Virus record (IMG/VR): IMGVR_UViG_3300030390_001700
Coordinates: 19,609 to 50,848 of that record
From: a virus
Strand: one strand, 5' to 3'
Length of the DNA stretch: 31,240 bases
Made by a program: the position numbers and the translations under genes. How positions within the stretch are numbered: the first letter of the stretch is position 1; every line of letters starts with the position of its first letter. The notes under the pieces were generated by a model. That model was given only the letters and a program-made list of their open reading frames with translations. It did no database searches and was not told the origin of the DNA. Shown here piece by piece: positions 1-9,968 of the stretch.

Positions 1-1
1 A

Positions 2-97
2 GCTGCTACATCTGCTTTAGATGCAATGAGTTTACACTTCTTAACTGAAAGATGTTTAATTACTCAAGGTGCTAACAATTTCATGTTAATGAAATAA
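2..97 (+). CDS. C-terminal fragment of a phage gene, possibly major capsid protein
   Basis: An open frame enters from the left edge and ends at TAA 95-97, giving 31 residues that finish in FMLMK. No start is visible, so the gene is partial. The tail contains ALDAMSLHFLTERCL. Its place directly before a strong terminator and before the head/connector genes fits a major capsid protein, which in many short-tailed phages ends a highly expressed unit just upstream of the connector genes. That identity is inference from position; too little protein is visible to see a capsid fold. Confidence 0.45.
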   Translation, partial: AATSALDAMSLHFLTERCLITQGANNFMLMK

Positions 98-111
98 GCA
101 CTGTTTATATT

Positions 112-144
112 AAAGAACCGGGGCTTCGGCCTCGGTCCTTTTAT
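112..144 (+). terminator. Rho-independent terminator with UUCG tetraloop
   Basis: A GC-rich stem ACCGGGGC / GCCTCGGT (one G-T wobble) closes on a TTCG loop. It is extended by AAAG/CTTT across one A-C mismatch and followed by a T-rich run (CCTTTTATTTATT). C(UUCG)G is an exceptionally stable loop and common in intrinsic terminators. It lies 15 bases after the stop of the leading partial gene and 27 bases before the next start. It probably reduces read-through from the upstream, likely capsid, gene into the connector genes. Confidence 0.85.
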
Positions 145-170
145 TTATTAATTTTATTATATATTATATT

Positions 171-1010
171 ATGTCAAAAAAAACAAAAAAAGCTTACGCA
201 GGAGATCCTGGTGATGAGCATGTAGAAAAAGTAGTAACACCGGTTATGGAAACTCCAAAACCAAAAATTAAAGCTGAACCTAAAAAACCAACTTGGGAAA
301 TAAAAGATAGGGTTTATTATTTAAAAGGTAATAAAAAACCTATATCATACATGTTAAAAAGTTCTAATCTATATTGGTTTGACGAGGAAAAAGGTTATGA
401 AAGAGAACTTAAACACACTTCTAATCAAAAATCTCCTTTTGTAGATGAAATGAAAGGTGACCAAAGACTAGCGCATGTTATATTTAGAGATGGTGTTTTG
501 TTTGTTGAAAGACAAAAAACAACTTTACAAAAACTTTTATCTTTATATCACCCGCACAAAGATGTTGTTTATTATGAATATAAACCTGTTGTTGAAGCTG
601 CTAATCAAATTGAAGTATTAGAATTAGAAGCTGACGCAATACTAGCCGCTAGAGATATGGATGTAGATATGGCTGAAGCTATATTACGTGTTGAGAAAGG
701 TTCTAGCGTGTCTAAGATGAGTTCTAAGGAGCTTAAACGTGATTTATTATTATTTGCTAGAAACAACCCTGCGTTGTTCTTAGAACTAGCTACTGATGAT
801 AATGTTCAACTTAGAAACTTTGGTATTAAAGCTACAGAGCTTGGTATTATTAAACTAAGTTCAGATCAAAGAAACTTTTTATGGGGATCAAATGATAGAC
901 CTGTAATGGTAGTTCCTTTTGATGAGCACCCATACACCGCTTTAGCACATTGGTTTAAAACTGATGAAGGTATGGAAATCTATTCAAATATAGAAAAACG
1001 ATTAAATTAA
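171..1010 (+). CDS. Phage structural protein downstream of the capsid gene, function unknown
   Basis: This 279-residue protein has no signal peptide or membrane segment. Residues 1-40 are Lys/Pro/Glu-rich and look disordered. Residues about 41-130 form a compact mixed region with KDRVYYLKGNKKPISYML, WFDEEKGYERELK, KSPFVDEMKGD and FRDGVLFVERQKTTLQKLLS. The second half is predicted helical and acidic. I recognise the central motifs only as a type seen after capsid genes in uncultured marine phages and cannot assign a named family. It is the first gene after the terminator and is followed by a GC-rich hairpin. A head-associated or connector role is inferred from position. The ATG follows an A/T leader with no Shine-Dalgarno sequence. 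Confidence 0.8.
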   Translation: MSKKTKKAYAGDPGDEHVEKVVTPVMETPKPKIKAEPKKPTWEIKDRVYYLKGNKKPISYMLKSSNLYWFDEEKGYERELKHTSNQKSPFVDEMKGDQRLAHVIFRDGVLFVERQKTTLQKLLSLYHPHKDVVYYEYKPVVEAANQIEVLELEADAILAARDMDVDMAEAILRVEKGSSVSKMSSKELKRDLLLFARNNPALFLELATDDNVQLRNFGIKATELGIIKLSSDQRNFLWGSNDRPVMVVPFDEHPYTALAHWFKTDEGMEIYSNIEKRLN

Positions 1011-1016
1011 TCAAAC

Positions 1017-1055
1017 TGTAGGAGCGGTCGCTCTACGGGGCGATCGCAAACTACA
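1017..1055 (+). promoter_or_regulatory. GC-rich two-stage RNA hairpin between the first two connector genes
   Basis: The inner stem pairs GCGGTCGC (1024-1031) with GCGATCGC (1040-1047), eight pairs with one G-T wobble and an 8-base loop. An outer stem pairs TGTAG (1017-1021) with CTACA (1051-1055). A competing fold, GTAG-G-AGC with GCTCTAC, is also possible. No U-tract follows, so this is not a classic terminator. It may be an mRNA processing or stability element, or an attenuator, in the 55-base gap. The GC content stands out sharply from the surrounding AT-rich DNA. Confidence 0.6.
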
Positions 1056-1065
1056 ATAAAGAAAT

Positions 1066-1743
1066 ATGGTAAATATAGACGATGTATATCAAAAAGTTTT
1101 AGCAATAGCTAACAAAGAACAAAGAGGTTATATAACCCCACAAGAGTTTAATTTATTTGCCGATCAAGCTCAGATGGATATATTTGAGCAATATTTTTAT
1201 GATATAGGCCAGTTTGGTAGAATTCCTGGTAACGATACAGAGTACGCTGATATGTTAACTTTATTAGAAGAAAAAATAGTTATATTTAAAAACATACAAC
1301 TACTAAACTTCCAAGATCCTTATTACGAAAAACCTCAACAACTTTACAGGGTTGGTACTTTAGAAACTGGTTTTGGCGAAATAGAGCAAGTTACTCACAA
1401 AGATTATTTAAATATTAAGCTATCACCTTTAGCAAAACCAACATTAAAAAGAGCTGTATACGTTGACACACCTCAAGGTTTTAGAATTTACCCTACTTTT
1501 ACAAATAACGTGCAATGTCACTATGTTAGAAAACCTAAAAAAATTAAGTGGGGCTATGTTGTTGTTGGCGAGCACGCTCTTTATGATGCAACAACATCAA
1601 TAAACTTTCAGCTACACCCGTCAGAAGAAAATAATTTAGTTGTAAAAATATTAGCTTTGGCTGGCTTAGCTATAAAAGATCCAAATTTATACCAAGCTGC
1701 AGCTGGAGAAGACAATAAGAATATTCAACAAGAAAAAGCATAA
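1066..1743 (+). CDS. Probable head-tail adaptor/ring protein
   Basis: A 225-residue soluble protein. The helical N-terminus (VNIDDVYQKVLAIANKEQRG, then YITPQEFNLFADQAQMDIFE and a conserved-looking YFYDIGQFGR) resembles a small structural protein found in the connector region of uncultured marine podophages. Residues 110-170 are beta-rich. Size and position between the capsid end and the nozzle-type gene fit a connector/ring protein in the T7 gp11 or P22 gp4 role, but that is inference from order rather than detected homology. The ATG follows CAATAAAGAAAT with no Shine-Dalgarno. The stop is 3 bases before the next start, so the two are probably translationally linked. Confidence 0.75.
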   Translation: MVNIDDVYQKVLAIANKEQRGYITPQEFNLFADQAQMDIFEQYFYDIGQFGRIPGNDTEYADMLTLLEEKIVIFKNIQLLNFQDPYYEKPQQLYRVGTLETGFGEIEQVTHKDYLNIKLSPLAKPTLKRAVYVDTPQGFRIYPTFTNNVQCHYVRKPKKIKWGYVVVGEHALYDATTSINFQLHPSEENNLVVKILALAGLAIKDPNLYQAAAGEDNKNIQQEKA

Positions 1744-1746
1744 CAT

Positions 1747-3189
1747 ATGGGATTACTAGATGGAATTATACAAAAACAAGATCCGGTAACAGGCGCTGGA
1801 GAACTTATTGATTTAGGTTTAAACGCTAAAATTTATTATGAAGGACCAGATGGCGTGCAACAAAGTGGTAATGCTAATTACGGTAATTACCAGTTTTTTT
1901 CACTAGAAGATATTATAAACTCTTTTTTAGTAGCTTATGTTGGTGAAGGAAAAATAATAAGTAAAACGAGTAGAACTGATGTTGCTTTTCACGCACAAAG
2001 ATCTTTAGCTGAATTAAGTTTTGATACTTTAAAATCTGTAAAATCTTATGAGCTGCAAGTTCCAGCAACTTTAACCTTACCACTACCGCAAGACTACGTT
2101 CATTATACTGCAATTTCTTTTATAGATAATGCTGGTATAAAAAGAAATTTATACCCAATACATAAAACTTCAAACCCAGTTGCTTATCAACAAAACGCGG
2201 ATGGTAGTTTAAAATTTGAAGACAACGTTTGGCAAGACTTAGTTACTGGTTTGTATCAAGAATACGGTATTACAAGAACTTACGATTCGTTTGGAAATCC
2301 TATAGCTTCTGGCACTCACTATACAGCTAATAGTTCTTTTAAATCAAAAATACCTTTACCTAAGTTTGTTAAAGAAACTAGAGTTAGTGTAACTGGTGAA
2401 ACTCGTGTCAACCCAGGTAACGGAAACAATAACACTAACTATATATTTTATGGTGGTGGAGGACAGTTTGATATGAAAATATTATTTCATGGAGACTATC
2501 CAGACATGGAAGTTGGTCAATCAGTTTTTGGACCTGGCATACCTATAAATACTACAGTATCTGCTGTTTCTGAAACTACAACTGGTAATTACAGAGGTAC
2601 TACAATAACTATTACAAACCCAGATTATGAAGCGGACTTACTGTTAGACACGCCAACAACAACCGCTGGAAGACCTTTAAATAATATGGTGAAAGAAACA
2701 GAAGTTATAGTTGTTGATTTAAACAGAGAATCTAAAGCTTGGAAAAATTACAAATCACATAGTTCAGCAAGTACAACTCATGATCACAATGATTATGACA
2801 ATGATAATAGGTTTTTTGGAGAAGGCCAGAGATACGGTATTGATCCTCAATACGCACAAGATAATGGTTCTTACTATATAGATGACAACACAGGTTTAAT
2901 TCATTTTAGTTCAGCTTTGTCAGAAAAAACTATAGTGTTAGATTATTTAAGCGACAGTCTTGGTTCTGATTCTGAAATGAAAGTTCACAAGTTTGCTGAG
3001 CAAGCAATGTATATGTGTATAGCATACGCAATATTATCAACACGTGCTAACGTGCCAGAATACGTAGTAAGAAGATTTAAAAAAGATAAGTTTGCAGCCA
3101 CAAGACAAGCAAAACTAAGACTATCAAACTTAAAGTTAAGCGAATTAACTCAAATACTTAGAGGTAAATCTAAGCAAATAAAACACTAA
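1747..3189 (+). CDS. Probable connector/tail adaptor structural protein
   Basis: A 480-residue protein without signal or membrane segments. Residues about 50-150 (FFSLEDIINSFLVAYVGEGK, TDVAFHAQRSLAELSFDTLK, LPLPQDYVHYTAISFID) resemble ring/adaptor proteins of short-tailed Bacteroidota phages, in which a helical bundle leads into a beta domain. A Gly/Thr-rich insert at about 240-310 holds a GQSVFGPGIPINTTVSAVS motif, a beta module that also appears in modified form in the 431-residue protein downstream. The C-terminus is helical and very basic (VVRRFKKDKFAATRQAKLRL), suggesting nucleic acid or portal contact. It starts 3 bases after the previous stop and ends 3 bases before the nozzle gene. 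The role is inferred from order and motifs. Confidence 0.75.
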   Translation: MGLLDGIIQKQDPVTGAGELIDLGLNAKIYYEGPDGVQQSGNANYGNYQFFSLEDIINSFLVAYVGEGKIISKTSRTDVAFHAQRSLAELSFDTLKSVKSYELQVPATLTLPLPQDYVHYTAISFIDNAGIKRNLYPIHKTSNPVAYQQNADGSLKFEDNVWQDLVTGLYQEYGITRTYDSFGNPIASGTHYTANSSFKSKIPLPKFVKETRVSVTGETRVNPGNGNNNTNYIFYGGGGQFDMKILFHGDYPDMEVGQSVFGPGIPINTTVSAVSETTTGNYRGTTITITNPDYEADLLLDTPTTTAGRPLNNMVKETEVIVVDLNRESKAWKNYKSHSSASTTHDHNDYDNDNRFFGEGQRYGIDPQYAQDNGSYYIDDNTGLIHFSSALSEKTIVLDYLSDSLGSDSEMKVHKFAEQAMYMCIAYAILSTRANVPEYVVRRFKKDKFAATRQAKLRLSNLKLSELTQILRGKSKQIKH

Positions 3190-3192
3190 TAT

Positions 3193-6100
3193 ATGCCGGA
3201 GATTAAACACGTTTTTAATCAAGGTAAGATGAACAAAGACCTTGATGAAAGACTAGTACAAAATGGTCAATACAGACACGCTGTCAATATACAAGTGTCA
3301 ACCTCAGAAGGTTCTGATGTTGGTGCAGTTCAAAATATACTTGGCAATACAAATGTTTTTATAAACAATCAAATAGCACCAGGTTCTAAATGTATTGCAG
3401 CTATTTCAGATGAAAAAGAAAATTGTTTTTATTGGTTTGTTTATCACTCTACAAAAAGCTTGATACTAAAACACAAACAAGGTAATATAAATTTTATATT
3501 TGTAGACACTCTTAATGTTTTAGAATTTTCTTCAAAACTAATTACTGGTATTAATATTTTAGATAACTTTTTATTTTGGACGAGTAGTGAAAGTGAGCCT
3601 AAAAAAATAGATGTAAAACTTTGCGAGCAAGGTACTAATCAAGGTGGTCACTACCACACAAAACTAGTAATACCTGACAGAGGATTAAATGTAAACTATG
3701 CTTTAAATTTCCAAAAAGAGCACATCACGGTTATAAAACCTTGTCCAAAATCTAAACTTCTTGTAGAACCAAATTATGATACTGAGGCTTCTGCAAAAGC
3801 TTCGTTTGACTTTGCAGATGGTGGTGGGTTATTGCCTGTTGGTGAAGAAGGTACTATATCTTTTACAAACTTTGTCCCAAACAGTGTTTATTTTGAAGTA
3901 GGTGATAGAATTAAAATGCTAGATGAAACCTCAACAGGAAGTTTAACAGTTACAGATCAAGTAAGAATACAAATAATAGATCAAGATACTGCAAACAATA
4001 CTTATTCTTTTAGAATATTATCTATATCACCAATAACACCAACAACTCTAACAGTATACAATTGTGTAAAAGAAAGCTCTGATTTAATATTTCCACGTAA
4101 ATTTGTTAGGTTTGGTTATAGATACAAGTATAATAGCGGTGAGTATTCTACCATATCATCTTTTACAGAGCCAATATTCAAACCAGGTTCTTTTCAATAT
4201 AATCCTAAAAAAGCGTACAACACCGCTATGGAGAACAATTTAGTTTCTTTAAAGTTAAGAAACTTTATATCAAGACACACTCCGTTAGACGTGGTTCAAG
4301 TTGACATACTCTACACGGAATCAGACTCTCCTATTATATATCTTGTTGATAGAGTAAAATATACAGACTCACCAAGCGTTTATGTTGGTGAAGGTCCTAG
4401 TAGAAATTATATAAATAGTTGGAACGCTAATTTATACGAAATTACAGCAGACTTAATATATGCTGCAATACCAGACAATCAACTATTAAGATCTTATGAT
4501 AATGTTCCAAAAAAAGCTTTAGCGCAAGAAGTTACTGGAAACAGAATTGTATATGCTAATTACGAGCAAAATTACGATATAGATAACAAACCTATTATTA
4601 GAGGTGATTATGTTTCAAGATATATTGATAACAAGCATTTTGACGTTGAGTACGTTAATAACTATACTAATATTTTAAGCGTTTCAGAAACACCTGTTAT
4701 ACTAGGTGAAGGGCAACAGTCTTTAAAGTCTATGAGAGATTACCAAATAGGTATTTCTTACATAGATAATTATGGTAGACAAACACCTGTTTTTACTAGT
4801 AATGAATCGCAGTTTAAAATACCTAAAAAACATGGTGCTTACAAAACAAAAATACAAGGTAAAGTACTAACAAATCCACCTACTTGGGCTAGTGCTTTTA
4901 AAGTTTATGTTAAAGAAACTTCAACTGAATATTACAACTTGGCAATGAGTAGAGTTTACACCGCCTCTGACGGAGACTTGTGGTTAGCTTTTCCATCATC
5001 TGAAAGAAATAAAGTTGACGAAGAAACTTTTTTAATATTAAAAAAACCTACAGACTCTAATTCTTTAGTTAAAGAAGAGGCTAAGTATAAAGTTCTTTCA
5101 ATAGAAAACGAAGCTCCTGACTATATAAAAACGGAAATAAATCCTTTAACAGAAATAGAGGCTGGTACAAACACAGGTACCAATAACGCTCAGTTGCTTT
5201 TTGGTTCAAACGGACCAACTGCTAATAGTAGAACTTTTGACATAGATGAAACTATATATTTAAACAATAATTCATCTCCACTTGAACAAATAAAAGAAGA
5301 CGTGTATATAGCTTTTAAGCATGCTGGTGTTAACAGTGATATTAACGATTACACTTCAAGATACAAAGTCCAAAATATTTCTTTAGCCAACGGTATATAT
5401 AGCGTTACTTTAGAAAAACTTTTTACTACAGCCGATGCTAGTTTGATATATCCTGACTATCCAGCTACAACAGCAGGTAATCCTGCGGCGATAAACACAC
5501 AGTCTAATTTAAAATTAGCTCTATATACTGGTAAAGTTATTAACAAACCAGAATTTAAAGGTGTATTTTTTGTAAAGATAAATGCTGACGACGTTGCTCA
5601 ACAGTTTATAGTTCCTAAATCTACTGGCTTAACAAACTATGAAATAACAAACGTAGCGCATGCTCATTATTTTTCTGATACAGCAGCGCCTAACGTAACA
5701 ACTGGAACAACAGAAAGCTCTAATACTGGTAGCACAACAATAGGTAGAACAAACAGTAAAGATGAGTGGAAAAAATTATTAGACTTTGGTGCAACTTCAA
5801 ACCCTTTATTACCAAATTCTACTGGAGATATTATTGGTGGATTTTTTATTGACAAATCTTGTTATGTTGGAGTGCATCCTATTGGTAGCGCGGATAATGA
5901 TGACACAAACAATCCTAATCACGTGCGATTTACTAGAAATATAGATAGCACAAACAACAGTGAAATAGAGTTTGGTAAAGGTGTTTATCAAGAAAATGGT
6001 GATTGGTATGTAGAACTTTCTTATTCTAAGATAGGTACATCAGCTAGAAATGATAAAGAAGGTATTAATAACCAAGGTTTTATGAAGCTTAGACACATGA

Positions 6101-8685
6101 ATAACGCTGAGATATGGCAGCCTGGTAACAATTCAACTGCTTTGTCAGATTATCAAAATAATTACGGCGGTAAAGACAATGAGTTAAAAGAGATTATAAA
6201 TAAAATAACAGCAAACTCTAAGTTTAAAATAAAAAACAATGATAATAAAAATCAAGTTTTTACTATAAAAAGTGTTGAAGTAGAAAAAAGATATAACTAT
6301 TTAAACTACGCAGATCTTTACGGTGCTTACCTGGACTATGGTATTAACAGAGATTATGATAATGATTATAAACCTACTTATACTTCTTTTTGTGCACCAC
6401 ACAATAGACGAATAACTTATAAAATAAATTTAGGAAGTGATCATGATTTTGGAGAAGTATTTATAGGAGGTGTTAAAGTAATAGAAGTTAGTGACAGCTC
6501 TTCAACCGTGATGGGTACTTCTTCTTCTATATCACTACAATTTGTTACTGAAAAAACTAGTGACAATACTGACTCTGTAGTTAGCAATAACCCAGCTATA
6601 TTTGAAACAGAGCCAAAGAAAACAGCTGATTTAGATGTTTATTACGAAGCTAGTGAAGCATTGCCTTTGTCTTTAAATCAAAGTAATAACGAAATTTTTG
6701 CGCCAAAAGGTAGTGTTGTAACTTGTCCTGCTAGGCCTGATACCGTTAACACACAAAATATAACTTTTGTAAGGTCTTGGATAAACAACATAGTATATTT
6801 AAGCGCACCGCTTGATTTAGTTATTTATCAACCACCTGGAAAACCTCCTGTAAGACTAATATTTACAAAACAAGATAGTAGTTACAATACTGCTTATATA
6901 GATTTAGCAGCAACAAACATCTCTAACCTACCTCCAAACGCTTACGTAATAAAAACAAACGTTTCTAAAAATCCTTTTGCATTATCTTGGTTTAATTGCT
7001 TTTCATTTAACAATGGTGTTGAATCAAATAGAATAAGAGATGATTTTAATGCTATTACTCTTGACAAAGGTGTTAAAGCTAGCTCTGTATTAGAAGAAGT
7101 TTACAAGACTGAAGTAAGAAAAAATGGTTTAATATATTCTGGAATATACAATAGCGATAGTGGTGTAAACAATTTAAATCAATTTATACAAGCAGAAAAA
7201 ATAACTAAAGATTTAAATCCTACATACGGTAGTATACAAAAGTTATTTAGTAGAAATACAGATTTAGTAGCTTTTTGCGAAGACAGGGTTGTAAGAATAT
7301 CTGCAAATAAAGACGCTATATTTAACGCTGATGGTAATCCTCAATTAATAGCTTCAAATAGAGTTTTAGGACAAACAATACCATTTACAGGTGATTACGG
7401 TATATCAAAAAATCCTGAAAGTTTTGCAAAAGACAGTTATAGAGCTTATTTTGCAGACAAACAAAGAGGTTCTGTGATTAGACTTTCAAAAGACGGTTTA
7501 ACACCTATATCAGATTATGGTATGTCTGATTATTTTAAAGACTCTTTAGGTTCTACCTCTGCAACAAAACTCATAGGTACTTATGATGATAGAAAAGGTG
7601 AATATAATTTAACAATACCAGCTTTGTCAGCTACAGCTTCGTTTAAAGAGTCTGTAAACGGTTGGTCAAGTTTTAAATCGTTTATACCAGAACAAGGTAT
7701 TAATGTTAGTAATAACTATTATACTTTTAAAAAAGGAATACCTTACAAGCACCATGTAGAAGTTGATCAAGCTGGAAACAGTGTTGATAGGAATACTTTT
7801 TACGGTACATATAAACCTTCGGTAATTTCTGTTTTATTAAACGACGCTCCAGACGTTATAAAATCTTATAAGACTTTAAATTATGAAGGGTCTCAGTCAA
7901 ATGTTAATATTGAAACAACAAATGTTAACACTGGTTATTATAATTTAGAAAATAAAGATGGTTGGTCAAATACTTTAATAGAAACTGACAAGCAAAAAGG
8001 TAGTGTTTCTGAGTTTATAGAAAAAGAAGGTAAGTGGTTTAATTATATAAAAGGTGATAACGATGAAATAAAAACTGATGAGTTTTCTTTTCAAGGTGTT
8101 GGAAGAGCAACTATTGTAGATTTTGATCCTACTTTATTTCCTGTTTTTAGTGGTTGTACAAATGCAAATGCAGACAACTATGATCCAGCGGCAACTGTAG
8201 ATGATGGAAGTTGTACTTACACACCTACACCACCCGTGCAGCTAGTTGGTGGTTGTATGGACAGTCTTTCTAGTAATTATGATCCTGATGCTGATTACGA
8301 TGATGGAAGTTGTTTGTTAATATCCAACCCAGTTCCTGGTTGTATTGATCCTAGTGCTATAAACTTTAATCCGCTGGCAACTGTAGACGACGGTAGCTGC
8401 ATAGTACCTGTTCTTGGCTGTACAGATCGTAATGCAACTAATTTTGATCCAAACGCTAATACTAATGATGGGTCATGTATTTACAACCTTACAGGTACTG
8501 GAGGTTCTGGACCAAACTCTAATACAAATAGTGGTGGTGGAAATCAAAATGCAATTCCAGGTTGTATGGATCCTTTAGCTGATAACTATGACCCACTAGC
8601 AACTTATGATGATGGTACTTATTGTACTTACAGTCCAGCGCCTGGTTATAGTTTAACTATAGAAGATTTAAACGATGATGATTAA
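3193..8685 (+). CDS. Giant tail nozzle/stabilisation-type protein with C-terminal GCxD repeats
   Basis: An 1830-residue virion protein. Its N-terminus (VFNQGKMNKDLDERLVQNGQ, then YRHAVNIQVS and VGAVQNILGNTNV) matches the opening of nozzle/stabilisation proteins such as the T7 gp12 type and crAss-like muzzle proteins, where an annotation-like loop precedes a beta-propeller. Residues about 1354-1460 carry propeller-like strands (NTDLVAFCEDRVVRISANKD, RAYFADKQRGSVIRLSKDGL, SDYGMSDYF). Residues 1654 to about 1812 hold five cysteine-paired repeats of the form GC(T/M/I)D..A.N(Y/F)(D/N)P.A...(D/N)DGSC; the last, GCMDPLADNYDP...DDGTYC, has an extra residue before its second cysteine. A Gly/Asn-rich linker precedes the fifth copy and the tail is acidic. 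The repeats probably add a surface-exposed, perhaps calcium- or glycan-binding, rim. Size is above the usual for T7 gp12. Confidence 0.8.
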   Translation: MPEIKHVFNQGKMNKDLDERLVQNGQYRHAVNIQVSTSEGSDVGAVQNILGNTNVFINNQIAPGSKCIAAISDEKENCFYWFVYHSTKSLILKHKQGNINFIFVDTLNVLEFSSKLITGINILDNFLFWTSSESEPKKIDVKLCEQGTNQGGHYHTKLVIPDRGLNVNYALNFQKEHITVIKPCPKSKLLVEPNYDTEASAKASFDFADGGGLLPVGEEGTISFTNFVPNSVYFEVGDRIKMLDETSTGSLTVTDQVRIQIIDQDTANNTYSFRILSISPITPTTLTVYNCVKESSDLIFPRKFVRFGYRYKYNSGEYSTISSFTEPIFKPGSFQYNPKKAYNTAMENNLVSLKLRNFISRHTPLDVVQVDILYTESDSPIIYLVDRVKYTDSPSVYVGEGPSRNYINSWNANLYEITADLIYAAIPDNQLLRSYDNVPKKALAQEVTGNRIVYANYEQNYDIDNKPIIRGDYVSRYIDNKHFDVEYVNNYTNILSVSETPVILGEGQQSLKSMRDYQIGISYIDNYGRQTPVFTSNESQFKIPKKHGAYKTKIQGKVLTNPPTWASAFKVYVKETSTEYYNLAMSRVYTASDGDLWLAFPSSERNKVDEETFLILKKPTDSNSLVKEEAKYKVLSIENEAPDYIKTEINPLTEIEAGTNTGTNNAQLLFGSNGPTANSRTFDIDETIYLNNNSSPLEQIKEDVYIAFKHAGVNSDINDYTSRYKVQNISLANGIYSVTLEKLFTTADASLIYPDYPATTAGNPAAINTQSNLKLALYTGKVINKPEFKGVFFVKINADDVAQQFIVPKSTGLTNYEITNVAHAHYFSDTAAPNVTTGTTESSNTGSTTIGRTNSKDEWKKLLDFGATSNPLLPNSTGDIIGGFFIDKSCYVGVHPIGSADNDDTNNPNHVRFTRNIDSTNNSEIEFGKGVYQENGDWYVELSYSKIGTSARNDKEGINNQGFMKLRHMNNAEIWQPGNNSTALSDYQNNYGGKDNELKEIINKITANSKFKIKNNDNKNQVFTIKSVEVEKRYNYLNYADLYGAYLDYGINRDYDNDYKPTYTSFCAPHNRRITYKINLGSDHDFGEVFIGGVKVIEVSDSSSTVMGTSSSISLQFVTEKTSDNTDSVVSNNPAIFETEPKKTADLDVYYEASEALPLSLNQSNNEIFAPKGSVVTCPARPDTVNTQNITFVRSWINNIVYLSAPLDLVIYQPPGKPPVRLIFTKQDSSYNTAYIDLAATNISNLPPNAYVIKTNVSKNPFALSWFNCFSFNNGVESNRIRDDFNAITLDKGVKASSVLEEVYKTEVRKNGLIYSGIYNSDSGVNNLNQFIQAEKITKDLNPTYGSIQKLFSRNTDLVAFCEDRVVRISANKDAIFNADGNPQLIASNRVLGQTIPFTGDYGISKNPESFAKDSYRAYFADKQRGSVIRLSKDGLTPISDYGMSDYFKDSLGSTSATKLIGTYDDRKGEYNLTIPALSATASFKESVNGWSSFKSFIPEQGINVSNNYYTFKKGIPYKHHVEVDQAGNSVDRNTFYGTYKPSVISVLLNDAPDVIKSYKTLNYEGSQSNVNIETTNVNTGYYNLENKDGWSNTLIETDKQKGSVSEFIEKEGKWFNYIKGDNDEIKTDEFSFQGVGRATIVDFDPTLFPVFSGCTNANADNYDPAATVDDGSCTYTPTPPVQLVGGCMDSLSSNYDPDADYDDGSCLLISNPVPGCIDPSAINFNPLATVDDGSCIVPVLGCTDRNATNFDPNANTNDGSCIYNLTGTGGSGPNSNTNSGGGNQNAIPGCMDPLADNYDPLATYDDGTYCTYSPAPGYSLTIEDLNDDD
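8152..8634 (+). repeat. Five GCxD/DDGSC cysteine-framed repeats in the nozzle protein
   Basis: Five degenerate copies of a roughly 21-residue unit begin with Gly-Cys and end with Asp-Asp-Gly-Ser-Cys or a close variant. Spacers are 8-25 residues and differ in sequence. The Asp-rich end (DDGSC) resembles short calcium-binding loops, and the two cysteines of each unit could pair. The same unit occurs once in the next gene and about a dozen times in the secreted protein near 23.4-25.4 kb. Confidence 0.85.
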
Positions 8686-8696
8686 AAATATATAAT

Positions 8697-9965
8697 ATGC
8701 CAGTAACTTTTAACACAAACAATAATTACGATGTTGAGATAGTAACAGAGCCAGATGTGCTTAACCCTACTGTTATAAGATACAGCTCAGATACTAATAC
8801 TCCTTTTGTAGAAGTGAAAATAACACCAAGGACAATGCAATATCCTTTACTTGCTGGTAATATGAATTTTAACAGCTTGCCTAGATTTATAAAGCATGAG
8901 CCAAGCTTAAACGTTAATTTTTCTTGTACGCCAGCATCTTCACCGCATGGCATCAACAGCAGTCTTCCTTATGAAGAAATTATAACAAGTGGAAACGTAT
9001 ATCTTATAGGAACCTCTTGTTCTAGTGCCGGTACAAATATGGTAACTACTTCTTCGCAAGGTCCTTTTCAATCAGAAAGAAATAACGCTACAATATACGG
9101 TGATTTATCAGCTAATGGCGTTGCGTGGACAAACGTTGTTTGGATTGAAGTTTATGAAGCTGATAATGGTGATATGATTAACGATCAAATTACACCAGAA
9201 TCATACGAGGATTTACAACTTTGGAACACACATGGCTTATATCCTTTAATAACAAATAACGTTAACCCTCAGTATATCAGAGCGTTTGTTTTTCTTGAAT
9301 ACGGGCCTAACGGACCTGCTGGACTATCAAGCAACGTAAACATACAAATTGATATAGACGAAGATTTACCTGTATATGGTTGTACTGATCCTACAGCTAC
9401 AAACTACGATGCTAGTGTAACAATAGATGATGGAAGTTGTATAATTCCACCACCACCAAACGTACTTACTTTACCTCCTTTTACGATGGGTCACACGGTG
9501 CTACAACCTCTTGTTGATGTTAATTACCCAGCTACTAGTGATTTACGTATTATGGTTGAGCTTACTGTTGATGTTCTACCTGCATTATATATCCCTTTTC
9601 CTAATCTTCCGGTAACTTACGAAATAACTGAATTATATTATATAGACGCTAATGGTGTTCAAGTTACCGTAGAGCGTACAACTAACAGTAGTTTGCTAAA
9701 CCCACCGTATGGATTAGCTCCTACTGCACCTGGAAATCAGGTTTACGTGTTTAACTCGGGATTTGCACCAAATATAATAACATTCCCAACACCTTATAAT
9801 ATAACATTGTCTGTTCCTCCAAGTATATTAGCAGGAACTGTATATATAGGTGGTGTTTTACTTCCAAATAACATTTTTGGAGGTGGTACCCCTGATGTGT
9901 ACTGCACTGTGTTAGTTACAAACACTGCGTTTACTGCTAGTCACACAGAAATTATAACAATATAA
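8697..9965 (+). CDS. Beta-rich virion protein with one GCxD repeat
   Basis: A 422-residue protein with no signal peptide. Residues 1-220 look like beta domains rich in Asn/Thr/Pro. One cysteine-framed unit, GCTDPTATNYDASVTIDDGS followed by Cys, sits at residues 228-248 and leads into a four-proline run (PPPP) and a second beta domain at about 260-422. The repeat acts as a hinge between the two halves, as in mosaic adhesins. It lies 11 bases after the nozzle gene, whose C-terminus ends in the same repeat, so the two products probably sit next to each other on the tail. No named family is recognised; a tail accessory or receptor-contact role is inference. Confidence 0.7.
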   Translation: MPVTFNTNNNYDVEIVTEPDVLNPTVIRYSSDTNTPFVEVKITPRTMQYPLLAGNMNFNSLPRFIKHEPSLNVNFSCTPASSPHGINSSLPYEEIITSGNVYLIGTSCSSAGTNMVTTSSQGPFQSERNNATIYGDLSANGVAWTNVVWIEVYEADNGDMINDQITPESYEDLQLWNTHGLYPLITNNVNPQYIRAFVFLEYGPNGPAGLSSNVNIQIDIDEDLPVYGCTDPTATNYDASVTIDDGSCIIPPPPNVLTLPPFTMGHTVLQPLVDVNYPATSDLRIMVELTVDVLPALYIPFPNLPVTYEITELYYIDANGVQVTVERTTNSSLLNPPYGLAPTAPGNQVYVFNSGFAPNIITFPTPYNITLSVPPSILAGTVYIGGVLLPNNIFGGGTPDVYCTVLVTNTAFTASHTEIITI

Positions 9966-9968
9966 AAT

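Noticed and set aside
1040-1047. GCGATCGC as a cyanobacterial HIP1 site indicating a cyanophage
   Set aside because: A single copy that is part of a hairpin stem; other evidence favours a Bacteroidota host.
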